Notes: generated by a model not told the origin, from the sequence alone. A DNA stretch of 64,000 bases from an uncultured Clostridia bacterium (GCA_904502225.1 CAJGDO010000001.1:1-64000), one strand, 5' to 3'; positions 24,191 to 32,476 are shown, numbered from the stretch's first letter. Translations and numbers: made by a program.

Positions 24191-25360
24191 ATGTTAGATT
24201 TTACTTTTAATACGCCAACAACCGTTTATTTTGGCAGGGACAAGCATTTAGAAGTAGGCAAAATTATAAACTCTTTGGGCTATAAAAAAATAATGATACT
24301 ATATGGCAAGCGAAGTATAATTAAAAGCGGCTTGCTTAACCAAGTTATAAAAGTGTTAAATGAATACAATATAGAATTTATTAAAATGGGTGGTGTTGAG
24401 CCTAACCCAAAGATAGAATTTGTTAGAGATGCTATCAAGGTTGCAAAAGACAATCAAGTTGACTTGATTTTAGCAGTTGGTGGTGGAAGCACTATCGATT
24501 CGTCAAAATACACCGCACTTGGTGCAAAATATAATGGTGACGTTATGGACTTTGCTTTGGGTAAAGCCGTGCCAACAGACGCCATCCCTGTCGGATGTAT
24601 ATTAACTCATTCGGCGGCGGGCAGTGAAATGAGTTGTTCTGCCGTTATAACCGATTTATCAATCAATAAGAAAAAAGGTTGCACAACCCAATTTAACAGG
24701 CCAAAATTTGCAATTATGAACCCTGAATTGACCTTTAGCGTAAGCAAATATCAAACGGCTTGTGGAATTGTTGACATAATGTCGCACACTATGGAAAGAT
24801 ATTTCACACTTTGTCCACCAACCCCTTTGACAGATGGGATTGCAGAAAGTTTATTAAGGTCGGTTATTGAGGCGGGTAAAAAGGTTATGGAAAACCCAAC
24901 CGATTACGATGCAAGGGCAACTATAATGTGGGCATCAAGCCTATCACACAACGGCTTAACCGGTTGTGGCAGAGAAGAATTTTTGGCAGTACACCAACTT
25001 GAACACGCTTTAAGCGGTGAGTTTGACAGTGTTGCACACGGAGCGGGGCTTGCAGTGTTGTTTCCTGCGTGGGCTAAATACGTTTATAAAGCAAACCTTC
25101 CAAGGTTTGCAACTTTTGCACGAAACGTTTGGGGCGTTAACGAAATAGATGATGAAAAAGCATCGCTAAAAGGCATAGAGAAAATGAGCGAGTTTTTCAT
25201 TAGTTTAGGTATGCCAAAGAGTTTAAGAGAGTTCGGCATAGAAGGTGGAAAAGAAGATAGGCTTGCCGACTTATGCACCAACTTTAAGTCACGCACAATT
25301 AAAAGCCAAAAAATGCTTGGTTTTAGCGAATGTAAAGAAATTTTTGAAAGTTGTTATTGA
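24191..25360 (+). CDS. Iron-containing alcohol dehydrogenase (butanol dehydrogenase-like)
   Basis: This 389-aa group III alcohol dehydrogenase is predicted to reduce an aldehyde with NAD(P)H during fermentation. The nucleotide-binding GGGSTIDSSK block is at about residues 97-106. Metal-ligand regions include DIMSHTMERYF and AVHQLEHALSG followed by VAHGAGLAVL. It resembles the BdhA/BdhB and YqhD side of the family. AAGGAG precedes the ATG. It is a stand-alone gene with its own promoter. Confidence 0.92.
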   Translation: MLDFTFNTPTTVYFGRDKHLEVGKIINSLGYKKIMILYGKRSIIKSGLLNQVIKVLNEYNIEFIKMGGVEPNPKIEFVRDAIKVAKDNQVDLILAVGGGSTIDSSKYTALGAKYNGDVMDFALGKAVPTDAIPVGCILTHSAAGSEMSCSAVITDLSINKKKGCTTQFNRPKFAIMNPELTFSVSKYQTACGIVDIMSHTMERYFTLCPPTPLTDGIAESLLRSVIEAGKKVMENPTDYDARATIMWASSLSHNGLTGCGREEFLAVHQLEHALSGEFDSVAHGAGLAVLFPAWAKYVYKANLPRFATFARNVWGVNEIDDEKASLKGIEKMSEFFISLGMPKSLREFGIEGGKEDRLADLCTNFKSRTIKSQKMLGFSECKEIFESCY

Positions 25361-25375
25361 TAGAAAGTTAAATCG

Positions 25376-25404
25376 TTGATTTATAACTTAAATTATGATA
25401 AAAT
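25376..25404 (+). promoter_or_regulatory. Promoter of the phosphohexomutase gene
   Basis: TTGATT (25376-25381) and TAAAAT (25399-25404) are 17 bases apart, 30 bases before the start. Confidence 0.65.
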
Positions 25405-25433
25405 AATGTTAATATTCGTATTAGGAGAATAAA

Positions 25434-26936
25434 ATGGATTATAAAAAATTACAAAACGGCAGTGATATTCGTGGCGTTGCATTAGAAGGTATTGAAGGTC
25501 AAAACGTAAACTTAACTGAAAGTGCTTGTAAAGACATTGGCAGAGGCTTTGCGTTATGGCTAATTAAGAAGACGGGTAAGAAAGACTTGAGAGTGGCTGT
25601 GGGCAGAGATTCAAGACTTTCAGGCCAAACACTTTGCGATTGGATTTGTTCAGCAATGGTTGAACAAGGCATCAACATAACCAATTTTGGTATGGCGTCA
25701 ACCCCGGCAATGTTTATGTCAACTGTGACCGAAGGTTATGAGTTTGACGGTTCAGTTATGATAACTGCAAGCCATTTGCCATTTAACCGCAATGGTTTTA
25801 AGTTCTTTACTGCACAAGGCGGTTTGGAAAAGAGCGATATTAAAGAAATTATTGCTTTTGCTGAAAGCGATGAAAAGACTGGTTTAGAAAAGGGCAGTTA
25901 TTGCCAAGCAGAATTTATGGACACATATTCAAAAATTCTTGCTGATAAAATCAGAAAAGCAACGGGCGAAAACGAGCCATTGAAGGGTTTTAAAATCGTT
26001 GTTGATGCAGGCAACGGTGCTGGTGGATTTTACGTTGACAAGGTGTTAAAACCTTTGGGTGCGGATACTACGGGCAGTCGCTTTTTAGACCCAGACGGAA
26101 GTTTTCCTAACCATATCCCAAACCCAGAAGATAAAGATGCTATGAAGAGCATTACTGACGCTGTTAAAGAAGTTAATGCCGACTTTGGTATTATCTTCGA
26201 TACCGACGTTGATAGGGCAGGTGCCGTTTTATCTGACGGAAGCGAATTAAACCGCAATAGAATTATTGCAATGCTTTCAGCAATTTTGCTTAAAGAACAC
26301 CCAGGGACAACTATTGTCACCGACTCTATAACTTCAACAGGGTTAGCAAAATTTATTAAAGAAAAGGGTGGCGTTCATCACCGCTTTAAGAGGGGTTATA
26401 AGAACGTTATTAACGAATCAATCCGCTTAAACAACAATGGTCAGGATAGCCAACTTGCTATTGAAACTTCAGGTCACGGTGCATTAAAAGAAAACTATTT
26501 CTTGGATGACGGTGCATATTTAATAACAAAACTTTTGATTGAACTTGCACGTGGTAAAAAAGACGGATATTCATTGGAGTCTTTAATCCAAACGCTTGAA
26601 GAGCCAAAGGAAAGCATTGAGTTTAGAATGAACATTTTAGTTGATGACTTTAAGACTTACGGTCAAAAGGTTATTGACCAATTAACAGAATATGCAAAAA
26701 CCCAAAAAAGTTGGGCGTTAGAGCAAGAAAATTACGAAGGCGTTAGAGTTAATCTAAACAGATGCAACGGCAACGGCTGGTTCTTGTTAAGGTTATCATT
26801 GCACGACCCATTGTTGCCATTAAACATTGAAAGCAACAGCAAGGGCGGTGCAAAAAAGATTGCAACACACCTTTATCAATTCATAAAAGAATTTAAAGAT
26901 TTAGATGCAACTTCGCTTGCAAACTTTGTTGAATAA
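25434..26936 (+). CDS. Phosphoglucomutase/phosphomannomutase family protein
   Basis: This 500-aa enzyme moves phosphate between C1 and C6 of a hexose phosphate, feeding nucleotide sugars. The phosphoserine loop is MITASHLPFNRNG, the metal loop is DTDVDRAG, and the sugar loop is ETSGHGALKENYFLDDG. The loop S-H-L-P-F-N rather than S-H-N-P places it in a subgroup of PMM/PGM proteins, so glucose versus mannose specificity is open. It is not a typical GlmM, which is about 445-450 aa. Confidence 0.88.
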   Translation: MDYKKLQNGSDIRGVALEGIEGQNVNLTESACKDIGRGFALWLIKKTGKKDLRVAVGRDSRLSGQTLCDWICSAMVEQGINITNFGMASTPAMFMSTVTEGYEFDGSVMITASHLPFNRNGFKFFTAQGGLEKSDIKEIIAFAESDEKTGLEKGSYCQAEFMDTYSKILADKIRKATGENEPLKGFKIVVDAGNGAGGFYVDKVLKPLGADTTGSRFLDPDGSFPNHIPNPEDKDAMKSITDAVKEVNADFGIIFDTDVDRAGAVLSDGSELNRNRIIAMLSAILLKEHPGTTIVTDSITSTGLAKFIKEKGGVHHRFKRGYKNVINESIRLNNNGQDSQLAIETSGHGALKENYFLDDGAYLITKLLIELARGKKDGYSLESLIQTLEEPKESIEFRMNILVDDFKTYGQKVIDQLTEYAKTQKSWALEQENYEGVRVNLNRCNGNGWFLLRLSLHDPLLPLNIESNSKGGAKKIATHLYQFIKEFKDLDATSLANFVE

Positions 26937-26954
26937 GATTTAAAAAACTATAAG

Positions 26955-26985
26955 TAAAGGACAAGTTATCTTGTCCTTTATGCAT
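26955..26985 (+). terminator. Hairpin terminator after phosphohexomutase
   Basis: TAAAGGACAA pairs with TTGTCCTTTA around a six-base loop. The T tail is imperfect, so termination may be partial. Confidence 0.7.
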
Positions 26986-27017
26986 TTTAAAAACATTTAC
27001 TAAATAATATAAAATTG

Positions 27018-27070
27018 TTGACAGTACAACAAACGTGTGATATAATAAATACATACATAAAATGTATGTA
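27018..27070 (+). promoter_or_regulatory. marR promoter with downstream inverted-repeat operator
   Basis: A consensus promoter is present: TTGACA (27018-27023), 17 bases, TATAAT (27041-27046). The perfect inverted repeat TACATACAT-AAA-ATGTATGTA (27050-27070) covers the expected transcription start. That is a good place for the MarR product to bind and repress its own operon. Confidence 0.8.
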
Positions 27071-27091
27071 GATTTTATTTTAGGAGTAGTT

Positions 27092-27532
27092 ATGCAAGAA
27101 CAGTTTAAGATATTTACTGGGCTTATTGCCTCGATAAATAGGAACATTAGAAAAGTGAAAACTGAAATTATGGCAGAACATAATCTAAAATGCCCGCACG
27201 TATCACCAATTTATTATTTATACACAGAGCAAGCGTTGACCTTAAAACAGTTGTGCCAAAAGTGTAATGAAGATAAGGGTGTTATGTCCCGTTCGGTAAA
27301 GAGTTTGGAAAAGGAAGGGCTTGTTGACACAAACAATATCAACAAAAAATACAAGAATAAACTTTTATTAACCGAAAGTGGAAAGGCTGTTGGCAAAGAA
27401 ATTGCAGAAAAAATAAATTGTGCAATTATTGATGCGACAAAAGGTTTAACCGAAGAAGATAAAGATTGCATTTATCGTTCTTTAACCTTAATAAATAACA
27501 ATCTACAAGACTTTAAAATTACAAAAGATTAA
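27092..27532 (+). CDS. MarR-family transcriptional regulator
   Basis: This 146-aa winged-helix protein has the MarR core ALTLKQLCQKCNEDKGVMSRSVKSLEKEGLV (helix-turn-helix at about residues 48-80), with helical dimerisation ends. TAGGAG precedes the chosen ATG; an upstream ATG at 27062 lies inside the operator repeat. It is followed 26 bases later by a DegV fatty-acid-binding protein gene. The effector may therefore be a fatty acid or acyl compound, but that is inference from neighbourhood. Confidence 0.88.
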   Translation: MQEQFKIFTGLIASINRNIRKVKTEIMAEHNLKCPHVSPIYYLYTEQALTLKQLCQKCNEDKGVMSRSVKSLEKEGLVDTNNINKKYKNKLLLTESGKAVGKEIAEKINCAIIDATKGLTEEDKDCIYRSLTLINNNLQDFKITKD

Positions 27533-27558
27533 TTGCTTTTAGCAAAAGGGAGAACAAT

Positions 27559-28434
27559 ATGAAAGTTTTAATTTCAACCGACACGTCAGCAGTTTTAACC
27601 TATGACGTATTTAAGAAAAACGACCTCAGTGTTTTTGCATTAAACGTTATAGTTGACGGTCAAGAATATTTAGATGGTATCACCATTGACCAACCAACGT
27701 TATGTACTGCGATGCGTTCTGGAAAGAGCATAAAAACTTCCACGCCACCACTTGGCGAAGTTATTGAATATTTTGAAAATTTATTTAACCAAGGTTATGA
27801 CAAAATTATTCACTTTACCATTTCAAGCAAACTTTCTTCAATGAACGATTTGTTTAAGAACGTTGCAAAAAACAATTTCCCAGGCAAACTTTTTGTTGTG
27901 GACTCTTATGCGGTTTCAACTGCAATGCTTTCACAAGTTTTATATGCAAGTGAAGAAGTTAAAAAGGGAACACCTATTGAAGACATATTAAAAGAAATTG
28001 AAAATAGAAAAATGATTAACAGGGTTGTTTTCGTTCCTGAAAACCTAACCGCGCTTAAAAATGGTGGCAGAATTTCACCAGCAATAGCACTTATCGGCAA
28101 CGTTTTGGGTATTAAGCCAATTATTTCATTAACCGATGGTGAATTGCAAAAAGAAGGCACTACAAAGCAAGTTAGAAAACTTATGATTGAAAGTGCTGAA
28201 AAATTCCTTGAAAACTACCCAGCAAGCGAATATGATTATACGCTTATCAACTTTGATGGTAAGCCAGAAACACTTACTTACATATCAAATGCTGTTGAAG
28301 ACTTGATAGGCAAGGGCAACTTAATCAGCGGTATTTTACCAATCAACGTTTGTGCTCACTGTGGCCCAGGAACGATAGGTCTTATCGTTTCAAAGAAAAT
28401 TAACGGCAAATCGTTAAAAGAATTTTTATATTAG
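27559..28434 (+). CDS. DegV family fatty-acid-binding protein (FakB-like)
   Basis: This 291-aa DegV protein binds a fatty acid and presents it to the kinase FakA for phosphorylation. The N-terminal ISTDTSAVLTYDV region, the HFTISSKLSSM ligand loop with its serines, and the C-terminal CAHCGPGTIGLIV block are all typical. A FakA-like kinase is encoded in the same window at 48268-49896, so the two may work together. GGGAGA precedes the ATG. Confidence 0.92.
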   Translation: MKVLISTDTSAVLTYDVFKKNDLSVFALNVIVDGQEYLDGITIDQPTLCTAMRSGKSIKTSTPPLGEVIEYFENLFNQGYDKIIHFTISSKLSSMNDLFKNVAKNNFPGKLFVVDSYAVSTAMLSQVLYASEEVKKGTPIEDILKEIENRKMINRVVFVPENLTALKNGGRISPAIALIGNVLGIKPIISLTDGELQKEGTTKQVRKLMIESAEKFLENYPASEYDYTLINFDGKPETLTYISNAVEDLIGKGNLISGILPINVCAHCGPGTIGLIVSKKINGKSLKEFLY

Positions 28435-28454
28435 GTAAGAAAAAGGGTAAAAAA

Positions 28455-29582
28455 ATGAGCGTTCAAATTAAGCAAGTTTTAACAAAAAAAGATTTGAAAA
28501 AATGGGTTGATTTCCCAAATAAAATGTACAAAAAAGTCCCAGCATATTGTCCATTTTTATTTCCTGATGAAATTGATACTTTTACAAAGGATAAAAACCC
28601 TGCATACGAATTTTGTGAAACAAAATTGTTTTTAGCGTATAAGGATAATAAAATCGTTGGCAGAATTGGCGGTTTAATTAACCACGCTGCAAACAAAAAA
28701 TGGAAAACAAGTTCTATCCGTTTCACTCGTTTTGACTTTATTGATGACTATGAAGTTTCATCAGCACTTTTTAACACTGTTGTTGAGTGGGGTAAGTCAA
28801 GGGGCTATGAAACTATTTCTGGGCCAATAGGTTTTACAGATATGGACCACGAAGGTATGCTTGTTGACGGTTTTGATGAAATGAATATGTCAATCACCTT
28901 TTATAACTTCCAATACTATATCGACCACTACCAAAAACTTGGTTTAGGCAAGGAAGTTGATTGGGTTGAATATCAAGTTTTTGTTCCAGAAAAGATTGAT
29001 GAAAAGTACAAAAAGATTTCTGACTATTTAATGAAGAAAAGTGGATATCAATTAGTCACTTATACGGATAGAAAAACCTTGAAAAAAGATGCTTTTGAAG
29101 CATTTAAGGTTATTGACGTTGCATTTTCAGTTTTGCACGGCACAGTTCCATTAACCGATAAAATTATCGCAAAAGCGATAGCAGACTATATCCCAATTAT
29201 CAACTTGAAATATGTTTGTTCAATCAAGGATAAGGAAGGCAAAATTGCAGGCTTTGCAGTTATGTGCCCATCTATCGCAAAAGCCCTTAAGAAATCAAAT
29301 GGCAGACTTTTACCATTCGGATTATTCAGAATGCTAAAAGCATTAAACGGCAAAAATGACACGCTTGAAATGTTCTTTATCGCCGTTTCGCCAGAACAAC
29401 AAAGCAAAGGTTTACCAGCAATTTTAATGAATCACTTATTGCAAGTTTGCATCGATAATGGTGTTAAGGTTTGTGAAACAGGCCCAGAATTAGAACTTAA
29501 CGAATCAGTTCAAAGTTTGTGGAAAGGTTTAAACGTTCGTCAACATCGTCGTCGTCGTCTTTGGACAAAGGAGCTTTACTAA
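28455..29582 (+). CDS. GNAT-like acyltransferase family protein of unknown substrate
   Basis: This 375-aa protein resembles a conserved bacterial family with a GNAT-like fold, seen as YghO-type proteins. The N-terminal part contains FPNKMYKKVPAYCPFLFPDE and a beta-strand pair ending VGRIGGLINHAAN. The C-terminal part has LEMFFIAVSPEQQSKGLP, similar to the acetyl-CoA-binding turn of GNAT enzymes. The tail is very basic (RQHRRRRLW). The stop overlaps the GtrA start by one base. Substrate and role are unknown. Confidence 0.7.
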   Translation: MSVQIKQVLTKKDLKKWVDFPNKMYKKVPAYCPFLFPDEIDTFTKDKNPAYEFCETKLFLAYKDNKIVGRIGGLINHAANKKWKTSSIRFTRFDFIDDYEVSSALFNTVVEWGKSRGYETISGPIGFTDMDHEGMLVDGFDEMNMSITFYNFQYYIDHYQKLGLGKEVDWVEYQVFVPEKIDEKYKKISDYLMKKSGYQLVTYTDRKTLKKDAFEAFKVIDVAFSVLHGTVPLTDKIIAKAIADYIPIINLKYVCSIKDKEGKIAGFAVMCPSIAKALKKSNGRLLPFGLFRMLKALNGKNDTLEMFFIAVSPEQQSKGLPAILMNHLLQVCIDNGVKVCETGPELELNESVQSLWKGLNVRQHRRRRLWTKELY

Positions 29583-29998
29583 TGGCTAAAATTGAAAAAA
29601 AAGAATGGATAAGGTCGTTAAAATTCTTATTGTTTTCTATTAGTGCTGGTGTTATCCAGTTTGGAACGTTTGTATTATTTGCAGAAGTTTTTGGTATAGT
29701 AGAGTGGGCGTCTAATGCAATGTCAATGTTTTTGTCAGTTCTTTGGAATTTCACTATCAACAGAAAGTTGACTTTTAAGTCTATCAGCAACGTAAAAATA
29801 GCGATGCTATTAGTTGCATTGTTTTATGCAGTATTTTTACCAGTATCAAGTTTGTTTACAAAGTTTGCAAACGATGCAGGAATACACGCATTAGTTGTAG
29901 AAGTTATGGTAATGATTTCGAACTTTGTTCTAGAATTCTTATATTATAGATTTGTGGTTTATCGCAATTCTTGTGATACTGCCGTTAGCAAAAAATAA
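29582..29998 (+). CDS. GtrA-family membrane protein
   Basis: This 138-aa protein has four hydrophobic helices, the GtrA/DPMS topology. Such proteins are thought to flip polyprenyl-linked sugars or assist glycosyltransfer to wall or lipid polymers. SAGVIQFGTFVLF in helix 1 and LWNFTINRKLTFKS after helix 2 are family-like. The ATG at 29582 overlaps the preceding stop (TAATG) and has AAAGGAG upstream. No glycosyltransferase gene is adjacent. Confidence 0.85.
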   Translation: MAKIEKKEWIRSLKFLLFSISAGVIQFGTFVLFAEVFGIVEWASNAMSMFLSVLWNFTINRKLTFKSISNVKIAMLLVALFYAVFLPVSSLFTKFANDAGIHALVVEVMVMISNFVLEFLYYRFVVYRNSCDTAVSKK

Positions 29999-30018
29999 AA
30001 AAGTAAAGAACATTTATA

Positions 30019-30765
30019 ATGAAAAAACAAAATAATTATTACAAAAAAAAGGGCATCATATATAAAATATGTGCCCCTTTCGTTAGACTTTTTTATAGAA
30101 AGGTAAAATATCTTGGTTTGGAAAATTTACCAAAAGAGCCTTGCGTTATTGCTGGCAATCACGCCCAAATGCACGGCCCAGCAAACGCTGAACTTAATTT
30201 TCCAACCAAAAAACTTATTTGGTGTGACGGGCCTATGATGGAAAGAAAAGAATTTCCAAAATACGCCTATAACAATTTCTTTGGTGGTAAGCCAAACTTC
30301 TTTCAAAAAGTTTTTGTCAGGTTATCAACGCCTATTATAACAAGCGTATTTAAAAGTGCAGATGCTTTGCCTGTCTATCGTGATATGCGAATTGTCAAAA
30401 CTTATAAATTTAGCACAGAGGCCTTGGATAAAGGTGCAAACATTGTTATTTTGCCAGAATGCCCTGATGAGTTTAACGAAATTACAAATAAGTTTAATGA
30501 ATATTTTGTGGACGTTGCAAGGTTTTATTATAAGCAATCGCAAAAAGAACTTTGCTTTGTTCCTATGTATTATTGTAGGGAACAAAAAACGGTGCTTTTT
30601 GGCAAGCCAACAAAGTTTAACTCGCAAGAACTTATTGAAAATGAAAGAAAAAGAATTTGCGAGTATTTAATGGCAGAAATAACAAGTTTGGCAAAAACTT
30701 TGCCACCACATAAAGTTATACCGTTTAATGCAGTAAAAAAGAAAGACTACAAAATGTCAAAATAA
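30019..30765 (+). CDS. PlsC-like lysophospholipid acyltransferase family protein, altered catalytic motif
   Basis: This 248-aa protein resembles 1-acylglycerol-3-phosphate acyltransferases, with NHAQMHG at the HX4D position and ILPECPDE at the usual PEG block. The aspartate five residues after the histidine is replaced by glycine, so classical His-Asp catalysis would be impaired. A basic N terminus precedes a short hydrophobic stretch (IICKICAPFVRLFY-like), suggesting membrane association. It may acylate a non-standard acceptor, use another residue, or be inactive. Confidence 0.72.
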   Translation: MKKQNNYYKKKGIIYKICAPFVRLFYRKVKYLGLENLPKEPCVIAGNHAQMHGPANAELNFPTKKLIWCDGPMMERKEFPKYAYNNFFGGKPNFFQKVFVRLSTPIITSVFKSADALPVYRDMRIVKTYKFSTEALDKGANIVILPECPDEFNEITNKFNEYFVDVARFYYKQSQKELCFVPMYYCREQKTVLFGKPTKFNSQELIENERKRICEYLMAEITSLAKTLPPHKVIPFNAVKKKDYKMSK

Positions 30766-30796
30766 AAAAAGGTCAGTGAGTCACTGACCTTTTTTG
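30766..30796 (+). terminator. Intrinsic terminator after the PlsC-like gene
   Basis: A near-perfect palindrome with GGTCAGTGA / TCACTGACC is flanked by A6 and T6. The same stem sequence recurs at 31697-31728. Confidence 0.93.
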
Positions 30797-30817
30797 GTTG
30801 TTAAAAATAAAAGTTGT

Positions 30818-30847
30818 TTGACTTTTGGTGGGCAAAAATGATATAAT
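30818..30847 (+). promoter_or_regulatory. Promoter of the HAD phosphatase gene
   Basis: TTGACT (30818-30823) and TATAAT (30842-30847) are 18 bases apart. Confidence 0.75.
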
Positions 30848-30873
30848 AATTAAAAATAAAAAGGGGTTTTTGT

Positions 30874-31698
30874 GTGGATAAGTTTAAGGTAATTACTGTC
30901 GATTTAGACGGCACGTTGCTTAATAGTCAATGTATGGTTAGCCAAAGCAATTTGTCAGCGATTAGCAAGTTGTTTAATATGGGCATACACGTTGTTCCTT
31001 GCACGGGCAGAAGTTTAGCCGAAATTCCTGAATGTCTAAAAAATAATAAAGATATAAGATATATTATTCACTCAACCGGCTCGGTTATTTTGGACACTTA
31101 TACAAACCAAAGACTGCTAAAATGTATTTCAAAAACCGTTGCCAAAGAGATTTTTAAAGTGCTTGATGATTATGACGTTCACACGGCTATTCGCAACAAC
31201 GGATTTTGCTACGTTCAATCAGATAAAATAGATAAAAAGACAATTTCATATTATAACATATTTTGGGGGCATGAAGACGTTATAACAAATTTTGCAAAAA
31301 AACTTGACGACTTCTCTTTGTGGAAGTATAACGTTGATGATATTGAAGCCTTTGCTTTATTTTTCCCTGATAAAAAGCAAAGAGACGAGTGCAAGGAGCG
31401 TTTGGAGAAGATAGACGGCATTTTGCTAACTTCGGTTTCGGATTATAATATCGAAATTATAAGCAAGTTTGCAGGTAAGGGCAACGCAGTTGAAAATCTT
31501 GCAAAAATGCTAAAAATAGACGTAAAAGAAATTATGGGGTTAGGCGATGGCGAAAATGATTTACCTATGATGCAAGCGGTTGGAATACCAGTTGCCGTTT
31601 CAAATGCAACAGATTTAGTAAAATCATATTGTAAAGAAATAATTTGTTCAAATGAAGAACACGCAATAGAATATATATTTAATCATTATGTAAAATAA
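30874..31698 (+). CDS. Cof-type HAD-IIB family phosphatase
   Basis: This 274-aa hydrolase has the HAD nucleophile motif DLDGTLL (residues 10-16), PCTGRS for motif II, the conserved lysine in SKFAGKGNAVENL, and the C-terminal GDGENDLPMM motif. Cof proteins dephosphorylate sugar phosphates, pyridoxal phosphate or flavin nucleotides; the substrate here is unknown. The start is GTG with AAGGGG upstream. It is a single-gene unit between a promoter and a terminator. Confidence 0.9.
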   Translation: MDKFKVITVDLDGTLLNSQCMVSQSNLSAISKLFNMGIHVVPCTGRSLAEIPECLKNNKDIRYIIHSTGSVILDTYTNQRLLKCISKTVAKEIFKVLDDYDVHTAIRNNGFCYVQSDKIDKKTISYYNIFWGHEDVITNFAKKLDDFSLWKYNVDDIEAFALFFPDKKQRDECKERLEKIDGILLTSVSDYNIEIISKFAGKGNAVENLAKMLKIDVKEIMGLGDGENDLPMMQAVGIPVAVSNATDLVKSYCKEIICSNEEHAIEYIFNHYVK

Positions 31699-31728
31699 AA
31701 AAAGGTCAGTGATTTACTGACCTTTTTT
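31697..31728. terminator. Bidirectional terminator between HAD gene and lipoprotein gene
   Basis: A stem of GGTCAGT / ACTGACC with flanking A and T runs lies between two converging genes. It is almost identical to the terminator at 30766-30796. Confidence 0.9.
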
Positions 31729-31741
31729 GTTGTTTATAAAA

Positions 31742-32173
31742 TTATTTTTTCAATATTATATTTTCATAACCTAAAGTTAAAGTAATAAAGTTGCCAGTCT
31801 TAGTGCCGTGTATAGCAGAAGAACGAAAATCAGGGAAAGTAGCAATTATTTCGGTTTTTGTTTCAGTGTAAGACCCTTTATAAGTTTGATAGGTATCTTT
31901 GTATTCATCGTTTCCTTGCAAAAATCCGATGCTAATTTTAAGTTCCGCATCACCATCTTCATCTAAGGTAAGTTTTACAAAATTTTTATCTAATTTCATT
32001 CCATAAAAATCGTCTCCAATTTCATAAATATCGCCTTCGCCATCAAATTGATATAATTTGTAAATGGTTGGTTCTTCACTTGAGCACGCGCTAAATGCTA
32101 AACAAGCAGAGCAAGTAAACAAAAGTGTAAGAATGAGTAACAATGTTTTAAAAAATGTGTTTCTTTTTGTCAT
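31742..32173 (-). CDS. Putative secreted lipoprotein (operator-controlled)
   Basis: This 143-aa protein begins with a lysine/arginine patch and a hydrophobic signal sequence ending in LAFSAC, a plausible lipobox with Cys at about residue 30. The mature part is a small, acidic, strand-rich domain with alternating polar and hydrophobic residues (for example NFVKLTLDEDGDAELKIS), like lipocalin-type barrels. No specific family is recognised. The start at 32173 is set by AGGAGG upstream. It diverges from an XRE regulator and its promoter carries a palindrome, so it is probably that regulator's target. Confidence 0.78.
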   Translation of the reverse strand: MTKRNTFFKTLLLILTLLFTCSACLAFSACSSEEPTIYKLYQFDGEGDIYEIGDDFYGMKLDKNFVKLTLDEDGDAELKISIGFLQGNDEYKDTYQTYKGSYTETKTEIIATFPDFRSSAIHGTKTGNFITLTLGYENIILKK

Positions 32174-32201
32174 AAAAAGACCTCCTAAGTAATGTGTAAA
32201 A

Positions 32202-32230
32202 ATTATAACATAGAATATTCTATATGTCAA
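32202..32230 (-). promoter_or_regulatory. Consensus promoter of the lipoprotein gene with operator in its spacer
   Basis: On the minus strand a perfect TTGACA (32230-32225) and perfect TATAAT (32207-32202) are 17 bases apart. The spacer is almost entirely filled by the palindrome ATAGAATATTCTAT (32210-32223). Confidence 0.88.
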
Positions 32231-32252
32231 ATAAAATAATAGAAAATTCTAT
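32210..32252. promoter_or_regulatory. Pair of palindromic operators between lipoprotein and XRE gene
   Basis: Two 14-bp sites are present: ATAGAATATTCTAT at 32210-32223 (perfect dyad) and ATAGAAAATTCTAT at 32239-32252 (one central mismatch). Their centres are 29 bases apart, close to three helical turns. One sits in the lipoprotein promoter spacer; the other overlaps the proposed -10 region of the XRE gene. Confidence 0.8.
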
Positions 32253-32257
32253 ATAAT
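32252..32257 (+). promoter_or_regulatory. Candidate -10 box of the XRE gene, suggesting a leaderless mRNA
   Basis: TATAAT ends six bases before the ATG, so the expected transcription start falls on or very near the start codon. No Shine-Dalgarno and no convincing -35 box are visible. Confidence 0.5.
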
Positions 32258-32263
32258 AATTAT

Positions 32264-32476
32264 ATGGAAAATGATTTTAGTGAAATTTTAAGAGAATTTT
32301 TGCAAGAAAATAATTTAACACAAGTTGCTTTTTCTAAAATGATAGGGGTAAAACAAAGTCAAGTTAGTGAGTGGTTAAGGGGAAAAGCAAAACCAGGGTA
32401 TGACATACTAAAAAGTATGTCAATGGCATTTGATATCTCTGCAGATTATTTTTTAGGAATAAAGGAAATATATTAA
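32264..32476 (+). CDS. XRE/Cro-type helix-turn-helix regulator
   Basis: This 70-aa protein is a single HTH_3 domain: LTQVAFSKMIGVKQSQVSEW covers helices 2-3 (about residues 18-37), and ISADYFLGI at the C terminus is typical of the family. It has no sensor domain. Palindromic sites in the divergent intergenic region are its likely targets, giving both autoregulation and control of the lipoprotein. The ATG lacks a ribosome binding site. Confidence 0.9.
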   Translation: MENDFSEILREFLQENNLTQVAFSKMIGVKQSQVSEWLRGKAKPGYDILKSMSMAFDISADYFLGIKEIY

